NCBI GenBank assembly: GCA_032871835.1
Contig: CM065296.1
Location: 52,605,288 to 52,669,287, forward strand
Direction: 5' to 3'
Source of the DNA: Dipteronia dyeriana
Lineage: Eukaryota > Streptophyta > Magnoliopsida > Sapindales > Sapindaceae
Length of the DNA stretch: 64,000 nt
The notes beneath the pieces were generated by a model. That model saw only the letters and a list, made by a program, of their open reading frames with translations. It did no database searches and was not told the DNA's origin. Positions 48,151 to 60,230 of the stretch are shown here, piece after piece. The translations under genes and the position numbers were made by a program. Position 1 is the first letter of the stretch. Each line of letters begins with the position of its first letter.

Positions 48151-50726
48151 TCGAGCTACCACCCCCAAGAAGGTTCTGAGTGTAAGAGCATAGTTGTTAT
48201 CCAGATCTTAAGACTTTGAAATAGCTAGATAGCCCTCCCGATGCCTCGGTCAGGCTACCACCCCTTAGAAGGATCTCGGTGTTAGAGCATAGTTGCCATC
48301 CTGATCTCAAGACTAGGAAATAGCTAGATAGCGCTCCTAATGCCTTGGTCAGGCTACCACTCCCAAGAAGGGTCTGAGTGTAAGAGTATAGTTGTCATCT
48401 TGATTTCAAGACCAGGAAATAGCTAGGTAGCGTTCCTGATGCCTTGGTCGGGCTACCACCCCAAAGAAGGATCTAAGTGTAAGAGCATAGTTGCCATCCA
48501 AATCTCAGGAATAGGAAATAGCTAGATAGCGCTCCTGATACCTTGGTCGGGCTACCACCCCCAAGTTGGGTATGAGTGCAAGAGAATAGTTTTCATCCAG
48601 ATCTCAAGACAAGGAAATAGCCAGATAGCGCTCCTGATGCCTTGGTCGGACTACCACCCCCAAGAAGGTTCTGAGTCTAAGAGCATAGTTGTCATCCATA
48701 TCTTAAGACCAGGAAATAGCTAGGTAGCACTCCTGATGCCTTGGTCGGGCTACAACCCCCAAGAAGGATCTAAGTGTGAGAGCATAGTTGCCATCTAGTT
48801 CTCGATACCAGGAAATAGCTAGATAGCCATCCTGATGACTTGTTCGGGCTACTACCCTCAAGAAGAATCTGAGTGTAAGAGCATAGTTGTCATCCAGATC
48901 TCAAGGCATGGAAATAGCTAGATAGCCCTGCGGATGCCTCGGTCAGGCTACCACCCCCAAGAAGGATCTCGTTGTTAAAGCGTAGATGCCATCCAGATCT
49001 CAAGACAAAGAAATAGCAAGATAGCGCTCCTGATGCCTTGGTCAGACTCCCACTCCCAAGATGGGTATGAGTGTAAGAGTATAGTTGTCATCTAGATCTT
49101 AAGACCAGTAAATAGCTAGGTAGCACTCCTGATGCCTTGATCGAGCTACCACCCCCAAGAAGGTTCTGAGTGTAATAGCATAGTTGTCATCCAGATCTTA
49201 AGACATGGAAATAGCTAGATAGCCCTCCCGATGCCTCGGTCAGGCTACCACCCCCAAGAAGGATCTCGGTGTTAGAGCATAGTTGCCATCCTAATCTCAA
49301 GACTAAGAAATAGCTAGATAGCGCTCCTAATGCCTTGGTCAGGCTACCACTCCCAAGAAGGGTCTGAGTGTAAGAGTATAGTTGTCATCTAGATTTAAAG
49401 ACCAGGAAATAGCTAGGTAGCGCTTCTGATGCCTTTGTCAGGCTACCACCCCTAAGAAGGATCTAAGTGTAAGAGCATAGTTGCCATCCAAATCTCAGAA
49501 ATAGGAAATAGCTAGATAGCGCTCCTGATACCTTGGTCGGGCTACCACCCCCAAGTTGGGTATGAGTGCAAGAGCATAGTTGTCATCCAGATCTCAAGAC
49601 CAGGAAATTGCTAGAAAGCGCTCCTGATGCCTTGGTCGGACTACCACCCCCAAGAAGGTTCGGAGTGTAAGAGCATAGTTGTCATCCAGATCTCAAGACC
49701 AGGAAATAGCTAGGTAGCACTCCTGATGCCTTGGTCGGGCTACAACCCCCAAGAAGGATCTAAGTGTGAGAGCATAGTTGCCATCTAGTTCTCGATACCA
49801 GGAAATAGCTAGATAGCCCTCCTGATGCCTTGTTCGGGCTACCACCCTCAAGAAGAATCTGAGTTTAAGAGCATAGTTGTCATCCAGATCACAAGACATG
49901 GAAATAGCTAGATAGCCCTCCGGATGCCTCGGTCAGGCTACCACCCCCAAGAAGGATCTCGGTGTTAGAGCGTAGATGCCATCCTGATCTCAAGACTAAG
50001 AAATAGCAAGATAGCGCTCCTGATGCCTTGGTCAGACTCCCACTCCCAAGATGGGTATGAGTGTAAGAGTATAGTTGTCATCTAGATCTTAAGACCAGTA
50101 AATAGCTAGGTAGCACTCCTGATGCCTTGGTCGGGCTACCACCCCTAAGAAGGATCTGAGTGTAAGAGCATAGTTGCCATCTAAATCTCAGGACTAGGAA
50201 ATAGCTAGATAGCGCTCCTGATGCCTTGGTCGGGCTACCACCCCCAAGTTGGGTCTGAGTGTAAGAGCATAGTTTTCATCCAGATCTTAAGACCAGGAAA
50301 TAGCTAGATAGCGCTCCTGATGCCTTGGTCGGACTACCACCCCCAAGAAGGTTCTGAGTGTAAGAGCATAGTTGCCATCCAGATCTTAAGACCAGGAAAT
50401 AGATAGGTAGCGCTCCTGATGCCTTGGTCAAGCAACAACCCCAAAGAAGGATCTGAATGTGAGAGCATAGTTGCCATCTATATCTCGATACCAGTAAATA
50501 GCTAGATAGCCCTACTGATGCCTTTGTCGGGCTACAACCCCTAGAAAGGATCTGAGTGTAAGAGTATAGTTGCCATCCAGATCTCAAGACCAGGAAATAG
50601 CTAGATAGCCCTCATGATGCCTTGGTCGGGATACAACCCCTTAGAAGTGTCTAAATGTAATAGCATAGTTGCCATCCAGATCTCAAGACTAGGAAAAAGC
50701 TAGACAGCGCTCTAGATGCCTCGGTC

Positions 50727-50786
50727 GAGATACAACCCCTTAGAAATGTATAAATGTAATAGCATAGTGCTCTAGATGCCTTGGTC
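50727..50786 (+). repeat. 60 bp short monomer, occurrence 4
   Basis: It lies in the first copy of the 3186 bp unit and is the first member of a pair spaced 356 bp. It carries gcctcggtc upstream and a gctctagatg variant. Confidence 0.92.
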
Positions 50787-51082
50787 TGGCTACTACAATT
50801 AAAAAGGATCTGAGTGTAGAGCTTAGTTGCCATCCAGATCTCGAGACCAGAAAATTGCTAGATAGCCCTCCTGATGCCTTGGTCGGGCTACCACCCCCAA
50901 GAACGATCTAAGTGTAAGAGTATAGTTGCCATCCAGATCTCAAAATCAGGAAATAGCTAGATAACGCTCCTGATAACTTGGTCGGGCAACAACCCCTTAG
51001 AAGTGTCTAAATGCAAGAGCATAGTTGTCATCCAGATCTCAAGACCAGGAAATAGCTAGACAGCGCTCCAGATGCCTTGGTC

Positions 51083-51142
51083 AAGATACAACCCCTTAGA
51101 AATGTATAAATGTAAGAGCATAGTGCTCCAGATGCCTTGGTC
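51083..51142 (+). repeat. 60 bp short monomer, occurrence 5
   Basis: It is the second member of the pair in the first 3186 bp unit, 356 bp after occurrence 4. It starts aagatacaac where the others have gagatacaac. Confidence 0.92.
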
Positions 51143-53912
51143 GGGCTACCACAATTAAAAAGGATCTGAGTGTAGAGCTTAGTTTCCATCCAGATCTCGA
51201 GACCAGAAAATTGCTAGATAGCCCTCCTGATGCCTTGGTCGGGCTACCACCCCCAAGAACGATCTAAGTGTAAGAGCATAAGTGTCATCCAGATCTCAAG
51301 ACACGGAAATAGCTAGATAGCCTTACCGATGCCTTGGTCAGGCTACCACCCCCAAGAAGGATCTGGGTGTAAGAGCATAGTTGCCATCCAGATCTCAAGA
51401 CAAAGAAATAGCTAGATAGCGTTCCTGATGCCTTGGTCGAGCTACGACCCCCAAGAAAGTTCTGAGTGTAAGAGCGTAGTTGCAATCCAGATCTTATGAC
51501 CAGGAAATAGCTAGGTAGCACTCCTGATGCCTTGGTTGGGCTACAACCCCTAAGAAGGATCTGAGTGTAAGAACATAGTTTCCATCCAGATCTCAAGACC
51601 AGAAAATAGCTAGACAGCGCTCTTGATGCCTTGGTCGGGTTACCACCCCTAAGAAGGATCTAAGTGTAAGAGCATAGTTGCCATCCAAATCTCAGGAATA
51701 GGAAATAGCTAGATAGCGCTCCTGATACCTTGGTCGGGCTACCACCCCAAGTTGGGTATGAGTGCAAGAGCATAGTTGTCATCCAGATCTTAAGACAAGG
51801 AAATAGCCAGATAGCGCTCCTAATGCTTTGGTCGGACTACCACCCCCAAGAAGGTTCTGAGTGTAAGAGCATAGTTGTCATCCAGATCTCAAGACCAGGA
51901 AATAGCTAGGTAGCACTCCTGATGCCTTGGTCGGGCTACAACCCCCAAGAAGGATCTAAGTGTGAGAGCATAGTTGCCATCTAGTTCTCGATACCAGGAA
52001 ATAGCTAGATAGCCCTCCTGATGCCTTGTTCGGGCTACTACCCTCAAGAAGAATCTGAGTGTAAGAGCATAGTTGTCATCCTGATCTCAAGGCATGGAAA
52101 TAGCTAGATAGCCCTGCGGATGCCTCGGTCAGGCTACCACCATCAAGAAGGATCTCGTTGTTAGAGCGTAGATGCCATCCAGATCTCAAGACAAAGAAAT
52201 AGCAAGATAGCGCTCCTGATGCCTTGGTCAGACTCCCACTCCCAAGATGGGTATGAGTGTAAGAGTATAGTTGTCATCTAGATCTTAAGACCAGTAAATA
52301 GCTAGGTAGCACTCCTGATGCCTTGATCGAGCTACCACCCCTTAGAAGGTTCTGAGTGTAATAGCATAGTTGTCATCCAGATCTTAAGACATGGAAATAG
52401 CTAGATAGCCCTCCCGATGCCTCGGTCAGGCTACCACCCCCAAGAAGAATCTCGGTGTTAGAGCATAGTTGCCATCCTGATCTCAAGACTAAGAAATAGC
52501 TAGATAGCGCTCCTAATGCCTTGGTTAGGCTACCACTCCCATGAAGGGTCTGAGTGTAAGAGTATAGTTGTCATCTAGATTTCAAGACCAGGAAATAGCT
52601 AGGTAGCGCTCCTGATGCCTTGGTCAGGCTACCACCCCTAAGAAGGATCTAAGTGTAAGAGCATAGTTGCCATCCAAATCTCAGAAATAGGAAATAGCTA
52701 GATAGCGCTCCTGATACCTTGGTCGGGCTACCACCCCCAAGTTGGGTATGAGTGCAAGAGCATAGTTGTCATCCAGATCTCAAGACCAGGAAATAGCTAG
52801 AACGCCCTCCTGATGCCTTGGTCGGACTACCACCCCCAAGAAGGTTCTGAGTGTAAGAGCATAGTTGTCATCCAGATCTCAAGACCAGGAAATAGCTATG
52901 TGGCACTCCTGATGCCTTGGTCGGGCTACAACCCCCAAGAAGGATCTAAGTGTGAGAGCATAGTTGCCATCTAGTTCTCGATACCAGGAAATAGCTAGAT
53001 AGCCCTCCTGATGCCTTGTTCGGGCTACCACACTCAAGAAGAATCTGAGTGTAAGAGCATAGTTGTCATCCAGATAACAAGACATGGAAATAGCTAGATA
53101 GCACTCTGGATGCCTCGATCAGGCTACCACCCCCAAGAAGGATCCATGTGTTAGAGCGTAGATGCCATCCAGATCTCAAGACTAAGAAATAGCAAGATAG
53201 CGCTCTTAATGCCTTGGTCAGACTCCCACTCCCAAGATGGGTATGAGTGTAAGAGTATAGTTGTCATCTAGATCTTAAGACCAGTAAATAGCTAGGTAGC
53301 TTTCCTGATGCCTTGGTCGGGCTACCACCCCTAAGAAGGATCTGAGTGTAAGAGCATAGTTGCCATCTAAATCTCAGGACCAGGAAATAGCTAGATAGCG
53401 CTTCTGATGCCTTGGTCGGGCTACCACCCCCAAGTTGGGTCTGAGTGTAAGAGCATAGTTTTCATCCAGATCTTAAGACCAGGAAATAGCTAGATAGCGC
53501 TCCTGATGCCTTGGTTAGGCTACCACCCCCAAGAAGGTTCTGAGTGTAAGAGCATAGTCGCCATCCAGATCTTAAGACCAGGAAATAGATAGGTAGCGCT
53601 CCTGATGCCTTGGTAAAGCAACAACCCCAAAGATGGATCTGAATGTGAGAGCATAGTTGCCATCTATATCTCGATACCAGGAAATAGCTAGATAGCCCTA
53701 CTGATGCCTTTGTCGGGCTACAACCCCTAGAAAGGATCTGAGTGTAAGAGTATAGTTGCAATCCAGATCTCAAGACCAGGAAATAGCTAGATAGCCCTCA
53801 TGATGCCTTGGTTGGGATACAACCCCTTAGAAGTGTCTAAATGTAATAGCATAGTTGCCATCCAGATCTCAAGACTAGGAAATAGCTAGACAGCGCTCCA
53901 GATGCCTTGGTC

Positions 53913-53972
53913 GAGATACAACCCCTTAGAAATGTATAAATGTAATAGCATAGTGCTCTAGATGCCTTGGTC
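53913..53972 (+). repeat. 60 bp short monomer, occurrence 6
   Basis: It is the counterpart of occurrence 4 in the second 3186 bp unit (offset 3186 bp) and keeps its taatagcatag variant. Confidence 0.92.
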
Positions 53973-54268
53973 TGGCTACCACAATTAAAAAGGATCTGAG
54001 TGTAGAGCTTAGTTGCCATCCAGATCTCGAGACCAGAAAATTGCTAGATAGCCCTCCTGATGCCTTGGTCGGGCTACCACCTCCAAGAACGATCTAAGTG
54101 TAAGAGCATAGTTGCCATCCAGATCTCAGAATCGGGAAATAGCTAGATAACGCTCCTGATGCCTTGGTCGGGCAACAACCCCTTAGAAGTGTCTAAATGT
54201 AAGAGCATAGTTGTCATCCAGATCTCAAGACCAGGAAATAGCTAGAAAGCGCTCCAGATGCCTTGGTC

Positions 54269-54328
54269 GAGATACAACCCCTTAGAAATGTATAAATGTA
54301 AGAGCATAGTGCTCCAGATGCCTTGGTC
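54269..54328 (+). repeat. 60 bp short monomer, occurrence 7
   Basis: It is the counterpart of occurrence 5 in the second 3186 bp unit, again 356 bp after its pair partner. Confidence 0.92.
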
Positions 54329-55352
54329 AGGCTACCACAATTAAAAAGGATCTGAGTGTAGAGCTTAGTTGCCATCCAGATCTCGAGACCAGAAAATTGC
54401 TAGATAGCCCTCCTGATGCCTTGGTCGGGCTACCACCCCTAAGAACGATCTAAGTGTAAGAGCATAAGTGTCATCCAGATCTCAAGACACGGAAATAGCT
54501 AGATAGCCTTACCGATGCCTTGGTCAGGCTACCACCCCCAAGAAGGATCTGGGTGTAAGAGCATAGTTGCCATCCAGATCTCAAGACCAAGAAATAGCTA
54601 GATAGCGTTCTTGATGCCTTGGTCGGGCTACGACCCCCAAGAAAGTTCTGAGTGTAAGAGCGTAGTTGCAATCCAGATCTTATGACCAGGAAATAGCTAG
54701 GTAGCACTCCTGATTCCTTGGTTGGGCTACAACCCCTAAGAAGGATCTGAGTGTAAGAACATAGTTGCCATCCAGATCTCACGACCAGGAAATAGCTAGG
54801 TAGCGCTTCTGATGCTTCGGTCGGGCAACCATCCCTAAGAAGGATCTGAGTGTAAGAGCATAGTTGCCATCCAGATCTCAAGACCTGGAAATAGCTAGAT
54901 AGCACTTCCGATGCCTTAGTCGGGCTACCACCCCTTAGAAGTGTCTAAGTGTAAGAGCATAGTTACCATCCAGATCTCAAGACCAGAAAACAGCTAGGTA
55001 GCGCTCCTGATGCCTTGGTCGGGCTACAGCCCCCAAGAAAGATCTGAGTGTGAGAGCATAGTTGCCATCCAGATCTCGAGACCAGGAAATAGCTAGATAG
55101 CCCTCCTAAAGCCTTGGTCGGGCTACCACCCCCAAGAAGGATCTGAGTGTAAGAGCATAGTTGTCATCCAGATCTCAAGACATGGAAATAGCTAGATAGC
55201 CCTCCCGATGCCTTTGTCAGGCTACCACCCCCAAGAAGGATCTGCGTGTAAGAGCATAGTTTCTCTCCAGATCTCAAGACCAAGAAATAGCTAGATAGCG
55301 CTCCTGATGCCTTGGTCGGGCTACAACCACCAAGAAGGGTCAGATTGTAAGA

Positions 55353-56500
55353 GCATAGTTGTCATCCAGATCTCAAGACCAGGAAATAGCTAGGTAGCGC
55401 TCTTGATGCCTTGGGCAGGCTACCGTAATTAAAATGGAACTGAATGTAAGAGCATAGCTGCCATCCAGATCTCAGGACTAGGAAATAGCTAGATATCGCT
55501 CATGATGCCTTGATCATGCTACCACCCCCAAGAAAGGTCTGAGTGTAAGAGCATAGTTGCCATCCATATCTCGATACCAGGAAATAGCTAGATAGCCCTC
55601 CTGATGCGTTGGTCGGGCTACCACCCCCAAGAAGGATCTAAGTGTAAAAGCAAAGCTGTCATCCAGATCTCAAGACACGAAAATAGCTAGATAGCCCTCC
55701 CGATGCCTTGGTCAGGCTACCACCCCCAAGAAGGATCACGGTGTTAAAGCATAGTTGCCATCCAGATCACAAGACTAAGAAATAGCCAGATAGCGCTCCT
55801 TATGCCTTGGTAGGGCTACCACCCCCAAGGATGGTCTGAGTGTAAGAGCATAGTTGCCATCCAGATCTCAATACAAGGAAATAGTTAGATAGCGCTCCTG
55901 ATGCTTTTATCGAGCTACCACCCCCAAGAAGGTTATGAGTGTAAGAGCATAGTTGTCATCCAGATCACAAGACATGGAAATAGCTGGATAGTCCTCTTGA
56001 TGCCTCGGTCAGGCTACAACCCCCAAGAAGGATCTCGGTGTTAGAGCATAGTTGCCATCCTGATCTCAAGACTAAGAAATAACTAGATATCGCTCCTAAT
56101 ACCTTGGTCAGGCTACCACTCCCAAGAAGGGTCTGAGTGTAAGAGTATAGTTGTCATCCAGATTTCAAGACCAGGAAATAGCTAGGTAGCGCTCCTGATG
56201 CCTTGGTCGGGCTACCACCCCTAAGAAGGATCTGACGGTAAGAGCATAGTTGCCATCCAAATCTCAGGACAAGGAAATAGTTAGATAGCGCTCCTGATAC
56301 CTTGGTCGGGCGACTACCCCCAAGTTGGGTCTGAGTGTAAGAGCATAGTTGTCATCCAGATCTTAAGACCAGGAAATAGCTAGATAGCGCAACTGATGCC
56401 TTTGTCGGGCTACCACCCCCAAGAAAGTTCTGAGTGTAAGAGCATAGTTGTCATCCGGATCTCGAGACCAGGAAATAGCTAGATAGCCCTCCTAATGCCT
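55353..56500 (+). repeat. dispersed copy, partner of 47101-48150
   Basis: This is the right-hand copy. It holds one additional monomer at about 56108-56206, with cactcccaagaagggtctg and gatttcaagacc. That monomer type is also found at about 48360, 49350 and 52530. It was either gained here or lost in the left copy. Confidence 0.8.
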
Positions 56501-56583
56501 TGATCGAGCAACCACCCCCAAGAAGGTTCTGAGTGTAAGAGCATAGTTGCCATCCAGATCTCAAGACCAGGAAATAGCTAGAC

Positions 56584-56624
56584 ATGTATAAATGTAAGAG
56601 CATAGTGCTCTAGATGCCTTGGTC
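56584..56624 (+). repeat. short monomer remnant, occurrence 8 (truncated)
   Basis: Only the right part, from atgtataaatg to gccttggtc, is left. It is fused at 56583/56584 to a ggaaatagctagac segment, so a second deletion has hit a 60 bp copy. Its right end lies 356 bp before that of occurrence 9, so the pair spacing is kept. Confidence 0.88.
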
Positions 56625-56920
56625 GGGCTACCACAATTAAAAAGGATCTGAGTCTAGAGCTTAGTTGCCATCCAGATCTCGAGACCAGAAAATTGCTAGA
56701 TAGCCCTCCTGATGCCTTGGTCGGGCTACCACCCCCAAGAACGATCTAAGTGTAAGAGCATAGTTGCCATCCAGATCTAAGAATCAGGAAATAGCTAGAT
56801 AACGCTCCTGATGCCTTGGTCGGGCAACAACCCCTTAGAAGTGTCTAAATGTAAGAGCATAGTTGTCATCCAGATCCCAAGACCAGGAAATAGCTAGACA
56901 GCGCTCCAGATGCCTTGGTC

Positions 56921-56980
56921 GAGATACAACCCCTTAGAAATGTAAAAATGTAAGAGCATAGTGATCCAGATGCCTTGGTC
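56921..56980 (+). repeat. 60 bp short monomer, occurrence 9
   Basis: It carries atgtaaaaatg and gtgatccagatg, variants shared only with occurrence 10. Confidence 0.92.
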
Positions 56981-57472
56981 TGACTACCACAATTAAAAAG
57001 AACTGAGTGTAGAGCTTAGTTTCCATCCAGATCTTGAGACCAGAAAATTGCTAGATAGCCCTCCTGATGCCTTGGTCGGGCTACCACCCCCAAGAACGAT
57101 CTAAGTGTAAGAGCAAAAGTGTCATCCAGATCTCAAGACACGGAAATAGCTAGATAGCCCTACCGATGCCTTGGTCGGGCTACCACAATTTAAAAGGATC
57201 TGAGTGTAGAGCTTAGTTGCCATCCAGATCTCGAGACCAGAAAATTGCTAGATAGCCCTCCTGATGCCTTGGTCGGGCTACCACCCCCAAGAACGATCTA
57301 AGTGTAAGAGCATAGTTGCCATCCAGATCTAAGAATCAGGAAATAGCTAGATAACGCTCCTGATGCCTTGGTCGGGCAACAACCCCTTAGAAGTGTCTAA
57401 ATGTAAGAGCATAGTTGTCATCCAGATCTCAAGACCAGGAAATAGCTAGACAGCGCTCCAGATGCCTTGGTC

Positions 57473-57532
57473 GAGATACAACCCCTTAGAAATGTAAAAA
57501 TGTAAGAGCATAGTGATCCAGATGCCTTGGTC
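57473..57532 (+). repeat. 60 bp short monomer, occurrence 10
   Basis: It shares atgtaaaaatg and gtgatccagatg with occurrence 9, 552 bp upstream, so these two are sister copies from a recent local duplication. Confidence 0.92.
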
Positions 57533-59460
57533 TGGCTACCACAATTAAAAAGGATCTGAGTGTAGAGCTTAGTTTCCATCCAGATCTCGAGACCAGAAAA
57601 TTACTAGATAGCCCTCCTGATGCCTTGGTCGGGCTACCACCCCTATGAACGATCTAAGTGTAAGAGCATAAGTGTCATCCAGATCTCAAGACATGGAAAT
57701 AGCTAGATAGCCCTACCGATGCCTTGGTCAGGCTACCACCCCCAAGAAGGATCTGGGTGTAAGAGCATAGTTGCCATCCAGATCTCAAGACCAAGAAATA
57801 GCTAGATAGCGTTCCTGATGCCTTGGTCGGGCTACGACCCCCAAGAAAGTTCTGAGTGTAATAGCGTAGTTGCAATCCAGATCTTATGACCAGGAAATAG
57901 CTAGGTAGCACTCCTGATGCCTTGGTTGGGCTACAACCCCTAAGAAGGATCTGAGTGTAAGAACATAGTTGCCATCCAGATCTCACGACTAGAAAATAGC
58001 TAGACAGCGCTCTTGATGCCTTGGTCAGGCTAAAACCCCCAAAAAGGGTCTGAGTGTAGGAGCATAATTGTCATCCAGATCTCAAGACCAGGAAATAGCT
58101 AGGTAGCGCTTCTGATGCTTCGGTCGGGCAACCATCCCTAAGAAGGATCTGAGTGTAAGATCATAGTTGCCATCTAAATCTCAGGACCAGGAAATAGCTA
58201 GATAGCGCTCCTGATGCCTTGGTCGGGCTACCACCCCCAAGTTGGGTCTGAGTGTAAGAACATAGTTTTAATCCAGATCTTAAGACCAGGAAATAGTTAG
58301 ATAGCGCTCCTGATGCCTTGGTTAGGCTACCACCCCCAAGAAGGTTCTTAGTGTAAGAGCATAGTTGCCATCCAGATCTTAAGACCAGGAAATAGATAGG
58401 TAGCGCTCCTGATGCCTTGGTCAAGCAACAACCCCAAAGAAGGATCTGAATGTGAGAGCATAGTTGCCATCTATATCTCGATACCAGGAAATAGCTAGAT
58501 AGCCCTACTGATGCGTTTGTCGGGCTACAACCCCTAGAAAGGATCTGAGTGTAAGAGCATAGTTGCCATCCAGATCTCAAGACCAGGAAATAGCTAGATA
58601 ACCCTCATGATGCCTTGGTCGGGATACCACCCCCAAGAATGGTATAAGTGTAAGAGCAAAATTGTCATCCAGATCTGAAGACACAAAAATAGCTAGATAG
58701 CCCTCCTAATGCCTTGGTCGGGCTTCAACTCCTAAGAAGGATCTGAGTGTAAGAGCCTAGCTGTCATCCAGATCTCAAGACACGGAAATAACTAGATAGC
58801 CCTCCCGATGCCTTGGTCAGGCTACCACCCCTAAGAAGGATCTGGGTGTAAGAGCATAGTTGCCATCTAGATCTCAAGACCAAGAAATAACTAGATAGCG
58901 CTCCTGATGCCTAGGTAAGGCTACCACCACCAAGAAGGGTCTGAGTGTAAGAGCATAGTTGTCATACAGATCTCAAGACCAGGAAAAAGCTAGGTAGCGC
59001 TCTTGATGCCTTGGTCGGGCTACAACAAACAAAAAGGATCCGAGTGTATGAGCATAGTTGCCATCTAGATCTCAAGACTAGGAAATAGCTAGATAGCGCT
59101 CCTGATGCCTTGGTCGTTCTACCACCCCCAAGAAGGGTCTGATAGTAAGATCATAGTTGCCATCCAAATCTCAGGACCGAGAAATAGCTAGATAGCGCTC
59201 CTGATGCCTTGGTCGGGCTACCACCCCCAAGTTAGGTCTGAGTGTAAGAGCATAGTTGTCATCCAGATCTCAAGACCAGGAAATAGCTAGATAGCGCTCC
59301 TGATGCATTGGTCGGGCTACCAACCCAGGAAGGTTCTGAGTGTAAGAGCATAGTTTCCATCCAGATCTCAAGACCAGGAAATAGCTAGGTAGCGATCCTG
59401 ATGCCTTGGTCGGGCTACTACCCCCAAGAAGGATCTGAGTGTGAGAGCATAGTTGCCATC

Positions 59461-60230
59461 CAGATCTCAAGACCAAAAATTGCTATGTACCGCTCCTGAC
59501 GCCTTGGTCATGCTACCACCACTAAGAAGGGTCCTAGTGTAAGAGCATAGTCGTCATCCAGATCTCAAGACCAGGAAATAGCTAGGTAGTGCTCCTGATG
59601 CCTTGGTCGGGCTACAACAATTAAAAAGGATCTGAGTGTAAGAGCTAAGTTGCCATCCAGATCACAGGACCAGGAAATAGATAGATAGCCCTCCTGATGC
59701 CTTGGTCAGGCTACCACCCCTAGGAAGGATCTAAGTGTAAGAGCATAAATGTCATCCAGATCTCAAGACACGGAAATAGCTAGATAGCTCTACCGATGCC
59801 TTGGTAAGGCTACCACCCCCAAGAAGGATCTGGGTGAAAGAGCATAGTTGCCATCCAGATCTCAAGATCGGGAATTAGCTAGGTAGCACTCCTAATGCCT
59901 TGGTCAGGCTACCACCCCTAAGAAGGATCTTAGTGTAAGAGCATAGTTGCTATCCAGATCTCAAGACCAGAAAATAGCTAGACAGCGCTCCTGATGCCTT
60001 GGTCGGGTTACCACCCCCAAAAAGGGTCTGAGTGTAAGAGCAAAGTTGTCATCCAGATCTCAAGACCAGGAAATAGCTAGGTAGGGCTCCTTATGCCATG
60101 GTCGGGCTACCATCCCTAAGAAGGATCTAAGTGTAAGAGCATAGTTGCCGTCAAGATCTTAAGACCAGAAAACAGTTAGGTAACGATACTTATGCCTTTG
60201 TCGGGATACAACCTCCAAGAAGGATCTGAG
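59461..60230 (+). repeat. segmental copy, partner of 61145-61915
   Basis: The linked markers gaccaaaaattgctat, cgctcctgacgcc (59491 and 61174), the gagctaagttgcc monomer, and gccgtcaagatc recur in order at an offset of 1683 bp. The right copy has a four-base tata expansion near 61167. Confidence 0.8.

Larger units (their letters stand above)
48454..51604 (+). repeat. 3186 bp higher-order unit, copy 1
   Basis: Markers here recur 3186 bp downstream: ccatctagttctcgatacc (48791 and 49781, then 51977 and 52967), caagttgggtatgagtgc, and both 60 bp short monomers. Within the unit the first marker itself repeats at exactly 990 bp, ten monomers, so the unit has an inner ten-mer duplication. The length equals about 31 full monomers plus the two 60 bp copies. 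Confidence 0.85.
51640..54790 (+). repeat. 3186 bp higher-order unit, copy 2
   Basis: This is the second copy, directly following the first and in the same order, including the inner 990 bp duplication. Divergence is higher than in the 20-31 kb triplication, for example ctatgtggcac near 52897 against ctaggtagcac near 49711. After about 54790 it continues into a different monomer series. Confidence 0.85.
45000..58150. repeat. region with 60 bp short monomers and 3186 bp unit
   Basis: No gene is present. The region is marked by three variant families that I do not see left of 43 kb: the 60 bp short monomer, a monomer with caattaaaaagg, and a monomer with caagttggg. Cassettes holding short monomers occur at 45.1-46.9, 50.65-51.6, 53.8-54.8 and 56.6-58.1 kb. 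The middle two lie in the two copies of a 3186 bp unit. Segment 47.1-48.15 recurs at 55.35-56.5 kb. Confidence 0.85.
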
